Below are positions 11,773-26,310 of a stretch of 64,000 bases of DNA, in pieces (the stretch's first letter is position 1; the number at the start of each line of letters is the position of its first letter). Below the pieces are notes generated by a model that had not been told where the DNA came from, searched no databases, and worked only from the letters and a program-made list of their open reading frames with translations. Location: assembly GCA_028023455.1 (NCBI GenBank), contig JAQFVV010006220.1, positions 7,113,852 through 7,177,851 of the forward strand. Direction: 5' to 3'. This stretch comes from Epiperipatus broadwayi. Its lineage: Eukaryota; Onychophora; Udeonychophora; Euonychophora; Peripatidae. The translations under genes were made by a program, and so were the position numbers.

Positions 11773-14700
11773 TTCATAAAAAGTCTTACTATATTACCAT
11801 TCTACTTTATTGTGAGTGCACATGCCAATATACTATACCTTACACTAAATTGGAATTTGGAATTAAGAGATCTTGTCAAATACAGTAACAGAATTTTCCA
11901 ATCAATAAAAGAATAATATGATCAAAATATGATGTCCCACTAGTTAGGAAAGTATAACATATACATTAGTGTGAGCCTATGTCTTGCCTTTATCTTGATG
12001 TCTCATTCTTTCTATTTCTACTATCTTGAATGCTAAGTTTAAGCAATCATTTTTTTATTGCTGTTACTTTTATTCAATAACCAAGAAAAAATATCTAATA
12101 TTTTTATTTTTTTCTAGTTTCAACAGTACTTGATGCAATGTTTATATACAGAAGCAAAGTTTCTTCTACTCAGTAACCATGCAGAAATATTGTTTTACAT
12201 ACTGTGTGTTTTACTGTGGTTTATTAAAGAATCAAAGTGTTATTACTTCCTTTATTTTTTTCTGAATTTAAAAATAAGTTTAAAGTATAAAAAAAATAAA
12301 AATAAACATTTTTAATTCATTTAAAACATGGATTCCAATCCATTTAAAATATTGTGATCTGAGTTATTATTAGGTTATTAATATTATCTTATAAAGATAA
12401 TATTTTTGCAAAATCTTAAAATTTATTACAACTGTATTTATCATCCATGTCCTACCATATTTTAAAAAATAAAAATACATCAGGCATGCTTTATGCTTGA
12501 ACAAAGTTAAGATATATAACTGGAATAGAAGAAATGATTTTTCTACTTATTCCATATTACTGTGTTACATTTCATATAAAAAGATGAAGAGATTTCAAAT
12601 ATAAGCATGACATAATTTATAACAATAAATTAATGTCATCTTTTTCTTCAGCAAGTTGAAACATAATAAATAGAAAATAATTGTGTAAATTTAAGATGCA
12701 AATTTGGATTATTTATGCACTTTAATGTTGTTCTCATTAAGGTTTAAAAGTATCTCTAAATATTGAGATGCTAGAAAAATTGTATTAAACAAGAACAAAA
12801 CTATCACTGATGATACGGAAGGGTTTTATCTTAGTTTAGTGCTTACTGCATAATAGCTTATTTTCAAACTATCATAAAACATAAATACATGAATAGAAAA
12901 AGCAAGCCACATTAATCTCTCTGGTACTTGAGAAGAAATATAACCAATAACTCTGACTATCCTACCCATAATGATATAGAATTCTCTATCCAATTTTACA
13001 TTGCAATTTACAAAGTGATTAAGTCCAATTCAAAACTCTTTTTACCATGTTATTAACCCAACACATACTTGATTGTGTAGAATCTAGCATTTATGTCAGA
13101 TTTATGCATTATGGCAAATACGACCATGAATATAATCTTTACACTCAGCTTTATATACTTTATTCATAGAAACCATGTAATATTAGTAGCAGGATGTAAA
13201 CAGTTGTAATATATATATTTACTAAGTCAGATCAGCACTTTGAATTAAGAATTAATATTAATACAAGTTTATTGATTAATTACCTCTAGTAACTTTAAAG
13301 ATCAGATTATTATGCATTAACAAAATTATTTCAATAAATCATCTAATTTTATATTTACATTTATTAAAAGTTTCTATCATTTGGCTCTAAAATGTATACA
13401 AATTTATAATATAAATCATAATAACTTATTTATGCCCTACCCCACAATTTAATCTTTAGAGGCAGAAAAAGCTCTGGAAAGTAGCTTTTTCTTCATCTTA
13501 TTACTATTAGTTGTCCCTCCTTTCTTTATTGTGAAACATCAGTATGTGATTTGTTTTAAAAGCAATGTTGTATATTTTTGCAATGTGTGTGTGTATATAT
13601 ACACATACACTTCACATATTGTTCTCTGGAACAATCTTTTTTTATATTTAATTAAAGTTTCTAGTCTCCAGGCCTTTTACCTCTATCATTTCTTTAATTA
13701 CTTTTAATTACTCTTACTTATTTAAATATTATTAGTAGTAATTAATTGTCATTTACTCTTGTTATACATATAGTTTCATAATTATGTCTTAGTTAATTAT
13801 ATTTAATATTAATAAATCTTTTATTGTCATCATTTATGTGATTTCCCAATATCATTTATTATATATATATACTATGTACGATAATGTGTAATTTTGCACA
13901 AATATATATTAGAAGATCATGAAAATCCACAATTTATCTGAATAAAAATGATTGCTGTTCATTACTGGCTAAATCCAGATACATTATTTGTAATGTTAAA
14001 AAAATAACAGTTAAAATAATTTATCCAAGCTAAGCTATTTGTGTATTAATTATATTTTAGCTCCTAATAAAGGATTATGGATTATTTTTTATTGTATCTC
14101 AACACAAAAATAAATATTATTCAAAATAGATAATTGAAACTTATTGTATTTGTGCAGTGCATTGTAGAATTCTTTCTATCAATTATTATGTATATGTTAT
14201 ATAAACTATATTTTTTTGATTGTGTTTGTTTTACTAAGCAATGAAAGCTTAAGGAAGAGATAAATGTAAATTCACGTTCTGCAATATTTATTTTTTTATT
14301 TGGAAGAAAAAGTATTACAATTTTAATTGTAATAAAACTTACTATGCTGATTAAGGATTATATCCTAATCTTGGCAATTTTTAATTATGTAGAAATTGAA
14401 ATTTAATATATTTGAGTTGGGATGTAGTTTAATCATTGTTTGTGCACTTATTCATGTAGAATCACATCAATTTATTTTTACATCATGTCTATTTGCATTA
14501 AACTTATAACTACTAAACTATATCATACATTTAGAAAGTAATCATTTTTATATTGCCTGTGTAGTAAGCTGCATCTGTATATAAATAAGTTTTGGTGAGT
14601 GTTTACATGTATGCAAATTAAAACGTAATAAAATTGTTATAAAGTAACAGACATATGAGAACAATAATGTTTTTAATTAATGATAGTATTAAGGTTGTTT

Positions 14701-15452
14701 TCTGAACAACATTCAAATTAATCCTTGAATTGGAAAAACAAGTTTTTATATTCCAATTGGAAGATTTGACTTTTGTAGGTACTAAATATATCTGCTGTGA
14801 AGTCATCCAGACCATATTAATACTTTAGTATGACTTTTCACTAATTAAATATTGTAGTTAACTGAATAATTTTTTTGTGTATTTGTTATTAATACTCTAA
14901 CACAGCTTATCTTTCCGATTAGTAGCAAACTCACTTTGTAATTAAATATACTTAATATTAATTTATCAGTTTTATTAATCTGTATTTTAGCAAGATATTA
15001 AATTTTCACTATTGTAATAGTTAGTAAAAGTCTTGCAAAATATATATATATATAGAAATAATAAATTTAACCTACAAATTTGTATTTAAGAGTTTAATAG
15101 ACTACAAGAAATCAAAAACGCTTGAGCTATTTACAGTAGCTATTGTTAAACATCAAAGTTATATAATTCACATGTTAATCAAGATAAATATGTTTAAATT
15201 TATTATTACAAGATTTTATTTAAATTTATTTTTACAATGTTTTATTTTAACTGTTCAGAAAAATAAGTATTAATGAAAGATTGAACATCTATTTTTTTGA
15301 TAGGATACATTTTTATCTTTTTATTCTCTTTATTATCAAGATAATATATTTCTGTTTATTTTATTGATAAATAAGCAGAAGTTAAAATAATTAAATATCT
15401 TGTTTTAATTTTATTTGGAATTATAAGTTGAACTATTTAAAATGTTAAATGT
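11773..15452. other. AT-rich non-coding stretch
   Basis: No gene, RNA or clear repeat is recognised. It contains short (TA)n and (TG)n runs (about 13577-13605, 15035-15052) and chance ORFs only. Confidence 0.55.
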
Positions 15453-15592
15453 TAAACCACTAAATATCACATGATCACCGTGCTACTCATACATACCATA
15501 CATAATCATACTACTGTATAAGAGTTTTACCTGTTTTAATAACAGTTATGAGCAAGCATAAAAATGGTGGTCATGTGATGTTTAGTGGTTTA
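15453..15592. mobile_element. 140-bp MITE-like element with ~27-bp inverted ends
   Basis: It begins TAAACCACTAAATATCACAT and ends with the reverse complement of that (atgtgatgtttagtggttta), with about 27 bases of near-perfect terminal inversion. The right half, read in reverse, matches the left end of the foldback element at 44870-44945 (ATCAC, TGACCACC, ATGCTTG, ATAACTGTT, AAAACAGGTAAAACTC). It is therefore the minimal terminal module of that family. No coding capacity. Confidence 0.6.
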
Positions 15593-15599
15593 ATATCAA

Positions 15600-15998
15600 T
15601 CCTATCTAGTAGGATAGTGGTGACTATGGTTATTAAAGAACCAAAGACACTAAAATGTATGGGTACTGAACTGAATTCATACCTATATGACTATATAAGC
15701 TGATCAGCTTGGATTGAAAATATTATTGTGTTTTCAATTTTAGACTCATAGTTTTGTAGTTAAGTAGAGATAAAAGGTGGCTGCTGGAGGGTTGCATTAG
15801 ATCCTAAGAGTTAGGTGCAGTGCTATCAGACTCAAGGTTCCTCATTGGTGAAAGCCACAAGCTAGAAACTAGTCTGGGGATATTAAATGAGCAGGCACTA
15901 GATAGGGATTTTATGGCTAAACCTTCTTGCATCCATTGATTACTCTGTCTTGCACTGAGTGGCACTTCTGTAAGGAGAGTTTTGCCTATTTTTATAAT
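15600..15998 (+). repeat. Foldback-family right-arm copy
   Basis: It matches the right arm of the 45-kb foldback element in order: atgtatgggtactgaa, gactcatagttttgtag, ggtggctgctggagggttgc, ttagatcctaaga, agaaactagtctggggatat and gggattttatg. It is diverged by many substitutions and directly abuts the MITE at 15453-15592. It has no open frame. Confidence 0.6.
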
Positions 15999-16280
15999 GT
16001 TAAATGTTTTTTAGAAAAAATCTTACTGTATTTATAGATTTCCAAATACATTCAACTGTCAATAATTATATACAGTTTAATACAAAATACATATGTTGAT
16101 TCTCCAAAGTGTCTCATCAGTGATAGGAAACACAATAATTAAACTAGTGACTTTTAGATTCATAATTACTGAAGTTAAAATGATGCTTTATAAAATAGAT
16201 TATTCTGTAAAAAGCAACACCTCATTAATCTGTATGCCATTATTTACTAAAACAATGCTCACACAAGCCATTAAAACAAT

Positions 16281-16640
16281 AGCAACTATTTTCACCCAGT
16301 AGTGTCACCCAATGCAAACCATAGTAATCAATAGATGCTAGAAAATTTGTACATCAAAATCCTCACACCTCCAATGTTCCTAGACTAGTTTTTTGCTTGT
16401 GGCTTCATCAGTGAGAAGCCTTATATCTGAGAGTACTGCATTTAGATCTTTGGATCTAATGCAATACACTACAGCCACTTTTTATTTTTTAGCTAACTAT
16501 AAAGATGTGAATCCAAACTGACAATGCACTAATGTTTTCAATGCAACCCCACTCACTTATAGATATGGAATTCAAAATGTATAGATACTGAACCATGTTC
16601 AGATCTGTATGACAATGCAAATGAATGTCTTTGGATTGTA
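16281..16640 (-). repeat. Foldback-family arm copy in opposite orientation
   Basis: The order gactagtttt, cttcatcagtgag, gatctaatgcaa, gccactttttat and tactgaacca follows the left arm at 44934-45255. It is the reverse of the 15600-15998 copy, so the two form an imperfect inverted pair separated by about 280 bases. It is strongly decayed. Confidence 0.5.
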
Positions 16641-16769
16641 TTTTAATTAAATTTTATCTTGTTTATAGGAAAGACATAAAATATTTAATAAATGACGATG
16701 ATTATAGGTATTAACTTTTTGCTATACATTAAAGATTTTTTAACCCAAAGCATATATATATATATATAT

Positions 16770-17523
16770 ATTGCTAATGATGTGATCATTTATCATGAAG
16801 ACAAAGCTGGCCAGTTTGCATTATGAAAGGAAATGAGTTTAGGGAGAAAATGGATAAAAAATTAAATAATGATAAATATATGTTTTTAGAAAAAGATTCT
16901 GGTAATATAATTAAAAGGGGGTTAATAGATATTATGAAAAAAGTGATAAATTTAAAAAATTTTAATATAGTAGATTATTTTAAATGTTATTCTAGTGACT
17001 TCATATAAGCTAAGATGTTTATGAATATTAAGACTCACAAAGATGGTTTTCTTTTAAGATTTATTTTTGATTTAGTGTTGTGGCGAGTATTTCTAAGTTT
17101 TTGAATAATTTTTTAAAATAATTTGTTGATTTTTGTCATTACACAGTATCTTCTTCTTTTAAGGCTTTTGATAAAATTAATAATTTTAAAATGAAAAGCA
17201 ATTGGGTATTTGGTAGTTTGGGTACTGAGAATATGTATTGATCTGTTAATAGATTAAGCAGTATTGATGTTCTTATGTCTGCATTAAACATAGATCTTTG
17301 TCAAATAATAAAATTAAAGTTATTAAAGATTTGCTTTTATTATGGGAGCATTCTATTTATTTTACTTATAACAGTAATTTTTATAGGATTAAGGAAGGGT
17401 GGATAATAGGTTATATTATTTCTTGTTTAATTTGTTCAATTTATATTAATTATTTGGAAAAAGAAATTATTATTAAGAAGGATTGTTTATATTTAAAGTT
17501 AATAAAAGAAGAAAAAATTATGT
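16770..17523 (+). pseudogene. Decayed Penelope-like RT fragment
   Basis: Translated in pieces, it follows the RT of the intact element at 28682-31075. NDVIIYHEDKAG matches NDVVLLKEDKGG, a block containing LNNDKY matches LNNGKY, CYSSDF matches CYPSDF, KIKVIKDLLLLWE matches KIKVFRDLLLLLE, and EGWIIGYIIS matches EGWVIGYVIS. Stops and frameshifts lie between the blocks (for example TAA after SSDFI, and TGA in place of Gln after ENMY). A deletion joins the region after motif B directly to the DCL of motif C, removing most of the catalytic motif. Both ends of the element and the GIY-YIG part are missing. A TA microsatellite abuts its 5' side. It is an old, dead, 5'- and 3'-truncated copy of the same or a sister family. 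Confidence 0.8.
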
Positions 17524-17564
17524 ATGTTTTCAACATAAACATAAGAAATTTTATTAATGAACAT

Positions 17565-17735
17565 AATTATGTACAACACTATGAGATAGAAAAACAGCTT
17601 CTGGCATAATTAAAAATTTATTTACAAATTTTAATTTTTTGTTTTAATGTGATAATGCACAGCACTCAGAGATGGAAAATGGCTGCTCAAGTATAATAAA
17701 ATGTATTAAATTTGCATATTTTAATGTTTTTTGTT
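17565..17735 (+). repeat. Degenerate two-copy tandem repeat, ~88 bp
   Basis: The order acaacactatgagata, gaaaa, agcttctg, ataattaaaa and ttaattttttgttt is echoed by acagcactcagagatg, gaaaa, ggctgctc, ataataaaa and ttaatgttttttgttt about 88 bases later. Two diverged units; origin unknown. Confidence 0.35.
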
Positions 17736-17739
17736 TGTT

Positions 17740-20700
17740 GTTTTTAAAAGGCAAATCACCGTTTTTTGTTTGTTTATTTACATTTTTGTTTGTTTTATTA
17801 TATATTGGATAGAATATATTTAAATTTATGTATATTAATACAACGTAGTTTGTGGCTTTACAATATTTTATAAATACTTATTATATGACAAAAAATAAAA
17901 TGTATCACACAATATCATCTATGTAATAATGTAAAAAATATTATTTGTACATATATTGGTGAATATTGTTGTGATAATATTAGAGAGTCAAATATTAAAA
18001 GTATTGACTTGGTCTCATAATATGAAAAACAAAAGATAATCAAACATTTTCATATTTATACAGCAGAAAATAGTTATATGCTAGTAAACAAAATATCAAA
18101 TGAAAATCATAATTGTGGTGTTTCATTTTTCCATAATCTCTGATATTAAAGATTATTAAAATATATAAAACCTTGGAAAACATACCTATTGTCATTCTGT
18201 AGTTTATTCCATTGCTACATTAAAACTTTATGACTATAAAAGAATATATAAACAATGAAATTCTGACATAATATAAACAAAATATTTCAATTTATTAAAA
18301 ATTTATGCTTTAAAATGAATATTTATTACTTCTTTGACTAAATCGATAAATATTAATATTGTTAAAGTGACTTATTTTTTATCCAAATATAACTATGTGA
18401 ATATATTTTGTAAAGAGGGACAGACATTTCTATAAAATAAAAATATTTAAACATTCTAGTAAATCCAACATTGTGTTTTATATATAATATAATGAATCAC
18501 TTTAATTCATGTAATTATGTATGTAATTATCTTTTTATTATTATTTAAATAATATTTATTCTAACTATTTTTTTAGTAGATAATCTTATAAGTTATTAAG
18601 TTTAAAACTGATATATTATTAATAATTACCAGGAATAAAACTTTAAATACTAATTTATAATCTATTCATGTTATTGTAAATAAACATTAATTACTTAAGA
18701 TAAAAGTTATCTCATTATATGTATATTTTAACAGATTAATATGTTAAATAATCTATTGAAGGAATGATAATATTTTTTTAAAAAAATTATGGCAAATATA
18801 TAAATAAATTTTAAAACAAAGACTGTAAACACATATTTGTAAACATTAGCGATGGATGTATAGATTTAAAAAAATTTATATTAAACTAATTCAATAAACT
18901 TACAAAAATAAATAACTGAATTCATATGAAATAATCTAATAAGACAGTGTACCATCAGCCCAAGAAAATCTATCAGTTTTCAAGTACTCTCGGAATAAGG
19001 TTTCATATAATTAATAAATATTTTGATTTATGTATGTATTATTCCTTGCTTATGCTTTTCTTAATAAATTATATAAGACTCAATCCGGTTAGAACTGCTA
19101 TTCTATTGGTATGATAAATCACTGTTGTCAAATCTTTAAAATTAAATGTTAGTTTTCTTTTAATGAATTTCATATCATGCAGTTTCTTTCATTAATTAAA
19201 ATTTGGGTTTTTTTTTCAGGATGATACTAATAAATAAATAAAATAAGCATGATATTAATGATCATTTAGTAAATAAAGATAAGACGTATTTAAATGAATC
19301 ATTTCAACTATTATTATTTTAAAAATTTTCTTTCAAACGTTTTAAAATACTAATTTATCTAAAAAATTATAATATGCTATAAATATTAAGTATTTTATTT
19401 TATAAAAATATAAACATTGTTCGAACTATATATTTCTAAACTTATAGATTATATAATAAATATTAAATATTATAAAATTGTATGATTCAACTTGCATTTA
19501 ATCCACCATCTAAAATATTAACTTTTAAATTCAATGTTCTAAAATTTGATTAAATTATTAATACATTTAATGTCTGAAAATGAATATCATATATATTGTA
19601 ACAGTATAAAAAGTTGCCTACAGGTTTACGCAGCATTTTATAAACTGAGATGATAAAAAAAATGATGATGAAATAACTTTTATTATCTTCTTTAAATTTA
19701 GGGTGTCATTCATACGAGATTAAAATAAGGAATAAATACCACACAGATTTTGGAAGATCGAATATGACAAGGCCATGATAGAGTGATTCTGTTTAATTAT
19801 ACCGTGCAAAGTGTGACTCCATTTATAACAAAATAAATATGCATGTATGCTAATTTCTGTTATAGCCTGAATAAAATGTAGCCTAGTCATTGGTTGCCCT
19901 ATGTAATAGAATAAAAATGAACCCTGAAGTTGGACATGATTTGTAACTGAATAAAATATAAATCAAAGAAAAATAATACTAATTTATAATGCTCTGTGAA
20001 TAGTAGTATCATTCATAATAGAATGAATACAATAAACTAAGCTAAATGAATACCAATCAATAAATAATTATTCAGTATTTAATATAACAATCCTTTATCT
20101 AATCATATATCTGACTATTAACTCTATTAAAACAAAATAGTGATGATAATCTAAATAAAAAGCAAACAAAATTATCATTTCAGATAACCTAAATATAAAC
20201 CTTACTTTAAATAGATTTAAATAAAGCAATTAAATCAAATATCACTATCTCAAATAATGGTATATGCTTAAGATATATTTCACTTATAATCAACTAAAAA
20301 TAATGATAAATCATTCAACAACAAAATTCTAACACATCTAATGAATCAAACATTGCTTATAATAATATAAACTTATACTAAAATTTAATGATGTTCATAT
20401 CTAAATAAAATAATTCATGAATGAGTAACATAACAGCTTTAGTATATCCTATACATTTACAATATTTATAATATCTAAATAAATATATGACCCAATAATT
20501 AATTTTAATCCTAGTTTAATAAAATGATAAATAATACTAACTCAGTCATGCTATACTCAGATAATAATTTACTATTACTAAACATACTATTTATAACAAG
20601 ATAAAATAATAATGATGTAATAATATCAATAAAACTATAAGATAATCTTGAATCTATAATATCCAATCATACCAGCATATATAAAAAACAGTAGGTTTCT

Positions 20701-22309
20701 ATTGAATATTTACTTAAGTACAATCAACTAATCATGTCAATTTATTTAAAATTACTATAACTAAATTACAAAAACTTTATATTATAACAATCAAAACATA
20801 TAAAAAAATATTAACAATATGAATAGTAAAATTTACTATTTAATTGGATTTATGATCCAAATTGAATAAATTTAAATATAATTAAAGCAAATTATTCTGA
20901 CTCAGAAAAAAATATTACTATCAGCTCTATAATTGAATGAGATTAAGATCTTATTGACCAACCATGAATTCAATATAGTACTCATTTAATCAATAATAAT
21001 TTAGATAAGACATGCAAATATTTGATTATGACTATCATATGAAGTTTATATCTAGTAAGATAATAAGTATAGAATTCAATACAAAAAAATAATATAACAA
21101 TATTCACAAATCCTGGGATTTTATTTTGGAATTATGTGATATAGTTACTTCAAATAAATTTTACAATATAGTCAGTTTATCTTGTCTCACTTGAATGTCC
21201 TTAATCAATGGATTCATACTGTACCATCGAACAATAATCAAACAAGTTTGCTTGATTTAATTAAATTAAAATGTATTAATAAATGAATATTAATGCAATC
21301 AATATATACACACATGATCTAATTATATATACAATAGATTGTCAATTGACATTAACTCCATATTTACATATGTGATTGCCTATTAATCTCCAATTATTTA
21401 ATACCTAATATAAAACATATATGTCTATATAACTCAAATATGTTGTGAAACATTCATACTTTTCAAGTTACAAGGATGTATAATATATACATCCTTTTCT
21501 ATACTTTATATAAAATATGTATATATATATATATATATCTTCTTTTTAATATATATATATGTGTGTGTGTGTGTAAAGATGAATCTAATTGTTAATCTTA
21601 TTTAAGAGAACAAAATAAAATGGATACTTATTGTGATAAAATCCTTTTTTAAAAACTTCTAATATAAGTGATATACCTAAAGCTAATTTAAAATCAATAA
21701 TTAAAAAATATATATATTTTAAATATTAAAAATAATAATTACTACATCAAAAGATATAAGTTCAAACTTAGGAAAATGTAATTCTCTTATATTTTGTTAT
21801 GTAAATAGAATCATAATTGATTTAAAAATTATATATTATTTGTTAATAATTACCTTATATTTTTAAATGAAAAGAACCAAATGCATATATAGTAATAATA
21901 CTGACAAATGTAAACAAGTGATATGAATGAGAATCTTTAAATACTATATTTCCATAATGGCATCACAGTTCAAATGTCTATTTCAAACTACAAAACAATA
22001 GTATATCTTTGTTCCAGAGAAGATGTGAGAACTTTTAAATTTAAAGTACATTTTGTTGATTCTGATATTTTATGTATTGTAAGGGTAGTTTGCAATCTAT
22101 TTCAAACCCACCCTTTTATGTCCACATTAGTAGACTTAACACATAAAAAAGGTATAAGCTGAAGGAATAGGTTAAATACATGATATTTTTTAGCAAATAT
22201 AAATATAAATATACACACTTAAAGTTTGTTTTAATAAGTACAGATCAAAATAATGTTGAAATGATGTAAATGCTTTTTTTAATAAAAAAAAGCTTAATCT
22301 TGGAAACCT

Positions 22310-22310
<1 letters not shown>
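17740..22310. other. AT-rich non-coding stretch
   Basis: Long, extremely AT-rich DNA. From about 19,980 to 21,100 it consists largely of short A-rich words (aataaat, gataat, aatca) without a clear period. It has (TA)n and (TG)n runs at 21,515-21,575. No gene is recognised. Confidence 0.55.

Positions 22311-22311
<1 letters not shown>

Positions 22312-22385
<74 letters not shown>
22312..22385. repeat. (TA)n microsatellite, ~37 units
   Basis: Uninterrupted alternating TA. The overlapping open frame made of Tyr-Ile repeats is an artefact of the repeat. Confidence 0.95.
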
Positions 22386-22387
<2 letters not shown>

Positions 22388-22389
22388 AA

Positions 22390-23540
22390 CCAAAAAGTCT
22401 AATCAGGTCACAATAGACAAAATTAATGGTATAGCATAAAATTGTTATGATTTAATCTGGTTGTGGCCAGGGTACACCACAAAGACCCATTGTAGAAGTA
22501 TGTAAAAGTATGTTAGATTACCTAAAACAAGTTATAATTATGTAATTTTTATTATCATTCAAAACCTTAATCTGCGATTTTCATTTGCATGAGACCTTAT
22601 GGCAACCATGGATAAGATGGTATAATTTGTGAAACTATTAAAGTTACTCTTTTAGAATGACATGTATGATTTCCCAAGTCTATACTAGCTATCATATGGT
22701 AAATATAAGTTATTAACAAGAAAATAATAATGGTAAGTACCACTATAACATGGTTGATCATAGCTCAGATATATTCAGGATTCTGGTACAAATGCTATGC
22801 AAGATATGTGCTTTGCAATAATAGGTAAGCCTAGAAAAACTTGGGTTTCTTTCTCAATTTAAATTTATAATTATATCAATAGCAGTGAGACTCTTATTAT
22901 GTTTGATGAATTGCAAATCATAGCATTAAGAGAATAAATTATATCCTAACATTATCTGGTAAAATTATCTATGAATTTTGAGCCTAATATTATAAACATT
23001 TATGGAAATAATAAATTTTGTATTATATTTCAGAATTAACAAAGCAAAGCTAAAGTGATAGAAGAGGCAAATGGAATTTTATTGTACTCCATACATCATG
23101 AACTACCCAAGAACAAAAGCATTCAAATATTTCCCTAGAATATTAGTAAGACTTATATACCATATTAGTGACAATATGTGTTCTAATGTATGCTCTACGC
23201 AATATGTAGGATTTTCTGGTTTTTGTGAATAACAAATAACTACGGCATAGTAGATTGAATTATGAGTTAACATTTATTTACAATGTTATCATTAACAAAT
23301 AGTTGATTATATAATGTTTCAATATAATAAATAAATAAATAAATATAATAAACAAAATTAATAAAGTATCATTCGGATCTATTTGCTTCAATCATAGATA
23401 ATATGCATGGTTTTATACTAAACACAATGACAAGGTTTTATTATAAATGGACTTAACTTTAATTCTGAGAAAAAAGAGTTCAACATCAAGTCATAAAATA
23501 TCCAATGTGTCAGTTCCAGAACCAATGAACCTATACTGTA
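22390..23540. other. Non-coding stretch, slightly less AT-rich
   Basis: No gene is recognised. A 46-base segment (22779-22824) lies between ATATTCAG and GTAAGC and is open in frame, but it is too short to call as an exon. Confidence 0.45.
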
Positions 23541-23544
23541 AACT

Positions 23545-23859
<315 letters not shown>

Positions 23860-23869
23860 CAATAAGTAA

Positions 23870-26220
23870 CGACATATTTGTGAGAGTTAGTCATAATGAA
23901 ATACTGAAACAAAGTGGAGATTCAAACCATAATTCAGCTAAAGTATTATGTAAACAACATATGATACACTATGGAGACAATTTAGATGAGATGCGCTGCT
24001 ATACCTTATGACTGAACTTACAGATTATATCTATAGATGAAAAAATATAATTTTAACATTATAGTACATAAAGACTTTTTCCAAACCTACATTTATGAAG
24101 TAAAATGATATTCCTGTGGATGCATTTATTTACACATAGAAATAACACAACACTGAATGCCCTGTGGATTTCTAGACCACCATCAAGCAACAAGTATACC
24201 TACACACAGTTCCATGGATTAACCACCAGTGCAGAAATGAGTGCAAAATACAGAAAATGGCAAATAATTATTCTGAGGATTAACCACCAGCACAGACTAA
24301 TGCCATTTAACATTACAAAGCAATATTAATGTTTACTTCAAATCAAAATGTAAAATCATCTTCCCCAATTATTATGCTAACTCAGAAAACATCAGCAATG
24401 TAGCAGATATGGGTTCAGACATGATAAAGAAATGTTTCATAATAAAGAATGACTGAGATAATGACTGACTCTGCTTAAAATATGACCAAAATAACAATAT
24501 AATAAATATGACATAAGTATAGGCACAGAACCCTGGAAAGACTCATAGGAATAATTCATGTAATGTTGACAAACATTATAAATTCACCAATAATTCCTAA
24601 ACTTCTCGCAAGTGCTGTTACCCAATTAATTATTCTCTTCGATCCCTTGAATTTAAATTAAGCATAGTAAAATACATATCATGAACTTCACATATATAAG
24701 TTCATATGAAAATAAAATCAAAATAAAATACATTCTTATTCAAATAAACATTAAAGTACACAACATTTTGGGTATAGTAAATATTTACTCATAAAATAAA
24801 TATAGCAAATCTTTTAACAATTAATGTACATCATATAAAACATTAATTTTTTAATTATGACACCGAACTTAAGAGGTGTGATTATATTCCTTTTGTTTCC
24901 AATTATTGTAAATACTTCCAAATTAATGGACTCTTGTGTGATCTCTATGAATAGATGAGATAATTTTTAAAAGCATAACATGTACAGTTTTAATTAGAAT
25001 GTTTCTTATAAGTTACTAAATTCTATATCCTATGTCAAGCTTTGTTCCAAATTTATAATATTTAGGTTATTTTAATTTGTCTATTCAACATCAAAAACTA
25101 GGAATAATAATCAGAGCAAATAATAATCTAACACTTCAACATTGGCTATGGAAGTCAGAAAATAGTTTTTTTTTAGTTAACTGTTCAACAACTATTATCG
25201 TTATTTCAATAATAAACAAATCAAATAGTAGGAATGTTATTGATAACATAAGTCAAATAGAATAATCAATTTCTTATTATTCAACGATTGCCATGCAAAG
25301 ACATTAAAAGTGTTTCACTCCCATATGCATAATATAATAATACGTGTTAAAATTATGACTGTAAGATTTTATAAATTAAATTAGTATAACATTTTATGAT
25401 GCACGTGTAATATAGTTAACCGAATAAATCATAGAATTAAGATATTTATTTAATGTTAACTGTTTGTAAGTAATGGAATATATTCCAAATACACTGACCT
25501 TTTAGCTATTACTTCCACTTTCAAGGTTAATTGTTCTGATATATTTTAATTGTAGATATTTGAGAAGATTATTACAACTTGATTCCCAGTTGGAAAAACT
25601 TGAACAGATTATCTAAATTCAACCAGTTATGTTGTTGTTAAAATATCACAAATCTTGTAGCTTGATTCATATAGGACAAATTTTGGTTTAATTCATTTAG
25701 TTTTTTGTTTTTTTTAATGTTCATTACATGTTTTACATATAAGTTATTTTTACTCCATTTTTTTTAAAAATAAAATTATGAACGCTCTGTCGCATTGAAA
25801 AATGCCAAACATGTTTATCATATTTTATCTAATAAATGAAAATTAATTAAATAAGTGGCTTTTGAACTACATTAAAGATAATTTCTAGGATTATTTTTAA
25901 ATAAATAATGATTATTATTATTTTTAATCACACTTTACTAAACTTGATATATGTTGTTGATTTCTTACAGGTTAAACACATCTGATCTAAATCAGTGGAT
26001 AAAAATGAGCTATTTTTTAATACATTAAAAAAATACATGCAATAAGCAAGGCAAAATATTACATATTCTCATCATTAAGTTACTATAAATGCAAGTATCA
26101 AGTAGGTACAAAATGCCACCCAAGACAATCAAGTCACCTAGAAGAAGACAGAGAAATTTTTAAATCAGTTTTATCAAGCTTTATATTTTGCATCAAAATA
26201 TAAGGTTACGATATATTGTA
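23870..26220. other. Non-coding stretch
   Basis: No gene is recognised. At 24105-24329 there is a 74-codon open frame of somewhat higher G+C. It includes ggattaaccaccag twice (24218-24231 and 24278-24291), so a repeat is more likely than a gene. Confidence 0.5.
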
Positions 26221-26223
26221 ACA

Positions 26224-26310
26224 GTCAAATTTGTACACTCATGTAACAAAATCCAGAGTCCAAGCAAAATACACCAAAGCTTACCAGAGTGAGGTGGTTG
26301 AGACCTCTAA
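26224..26310. repeat. Dispersed 87-bp repeat, copy 1
   Basis: Nearly identical to 31684-31770: both run from tttgtacactcatgtaacaa through agtgaggtggttgag to cctctaat, with only a handful of differences. The two copies lie on either side of the Penelope-containing region in direct orientation. Confidence 0.8.

Noticed and set aside
22779-22824. 46-base microexon-like segment between ATATTCAG and GTAAGC
   Set aside because: Too short to test; such signal pairs are frequent by chance in AT-rich DNA.
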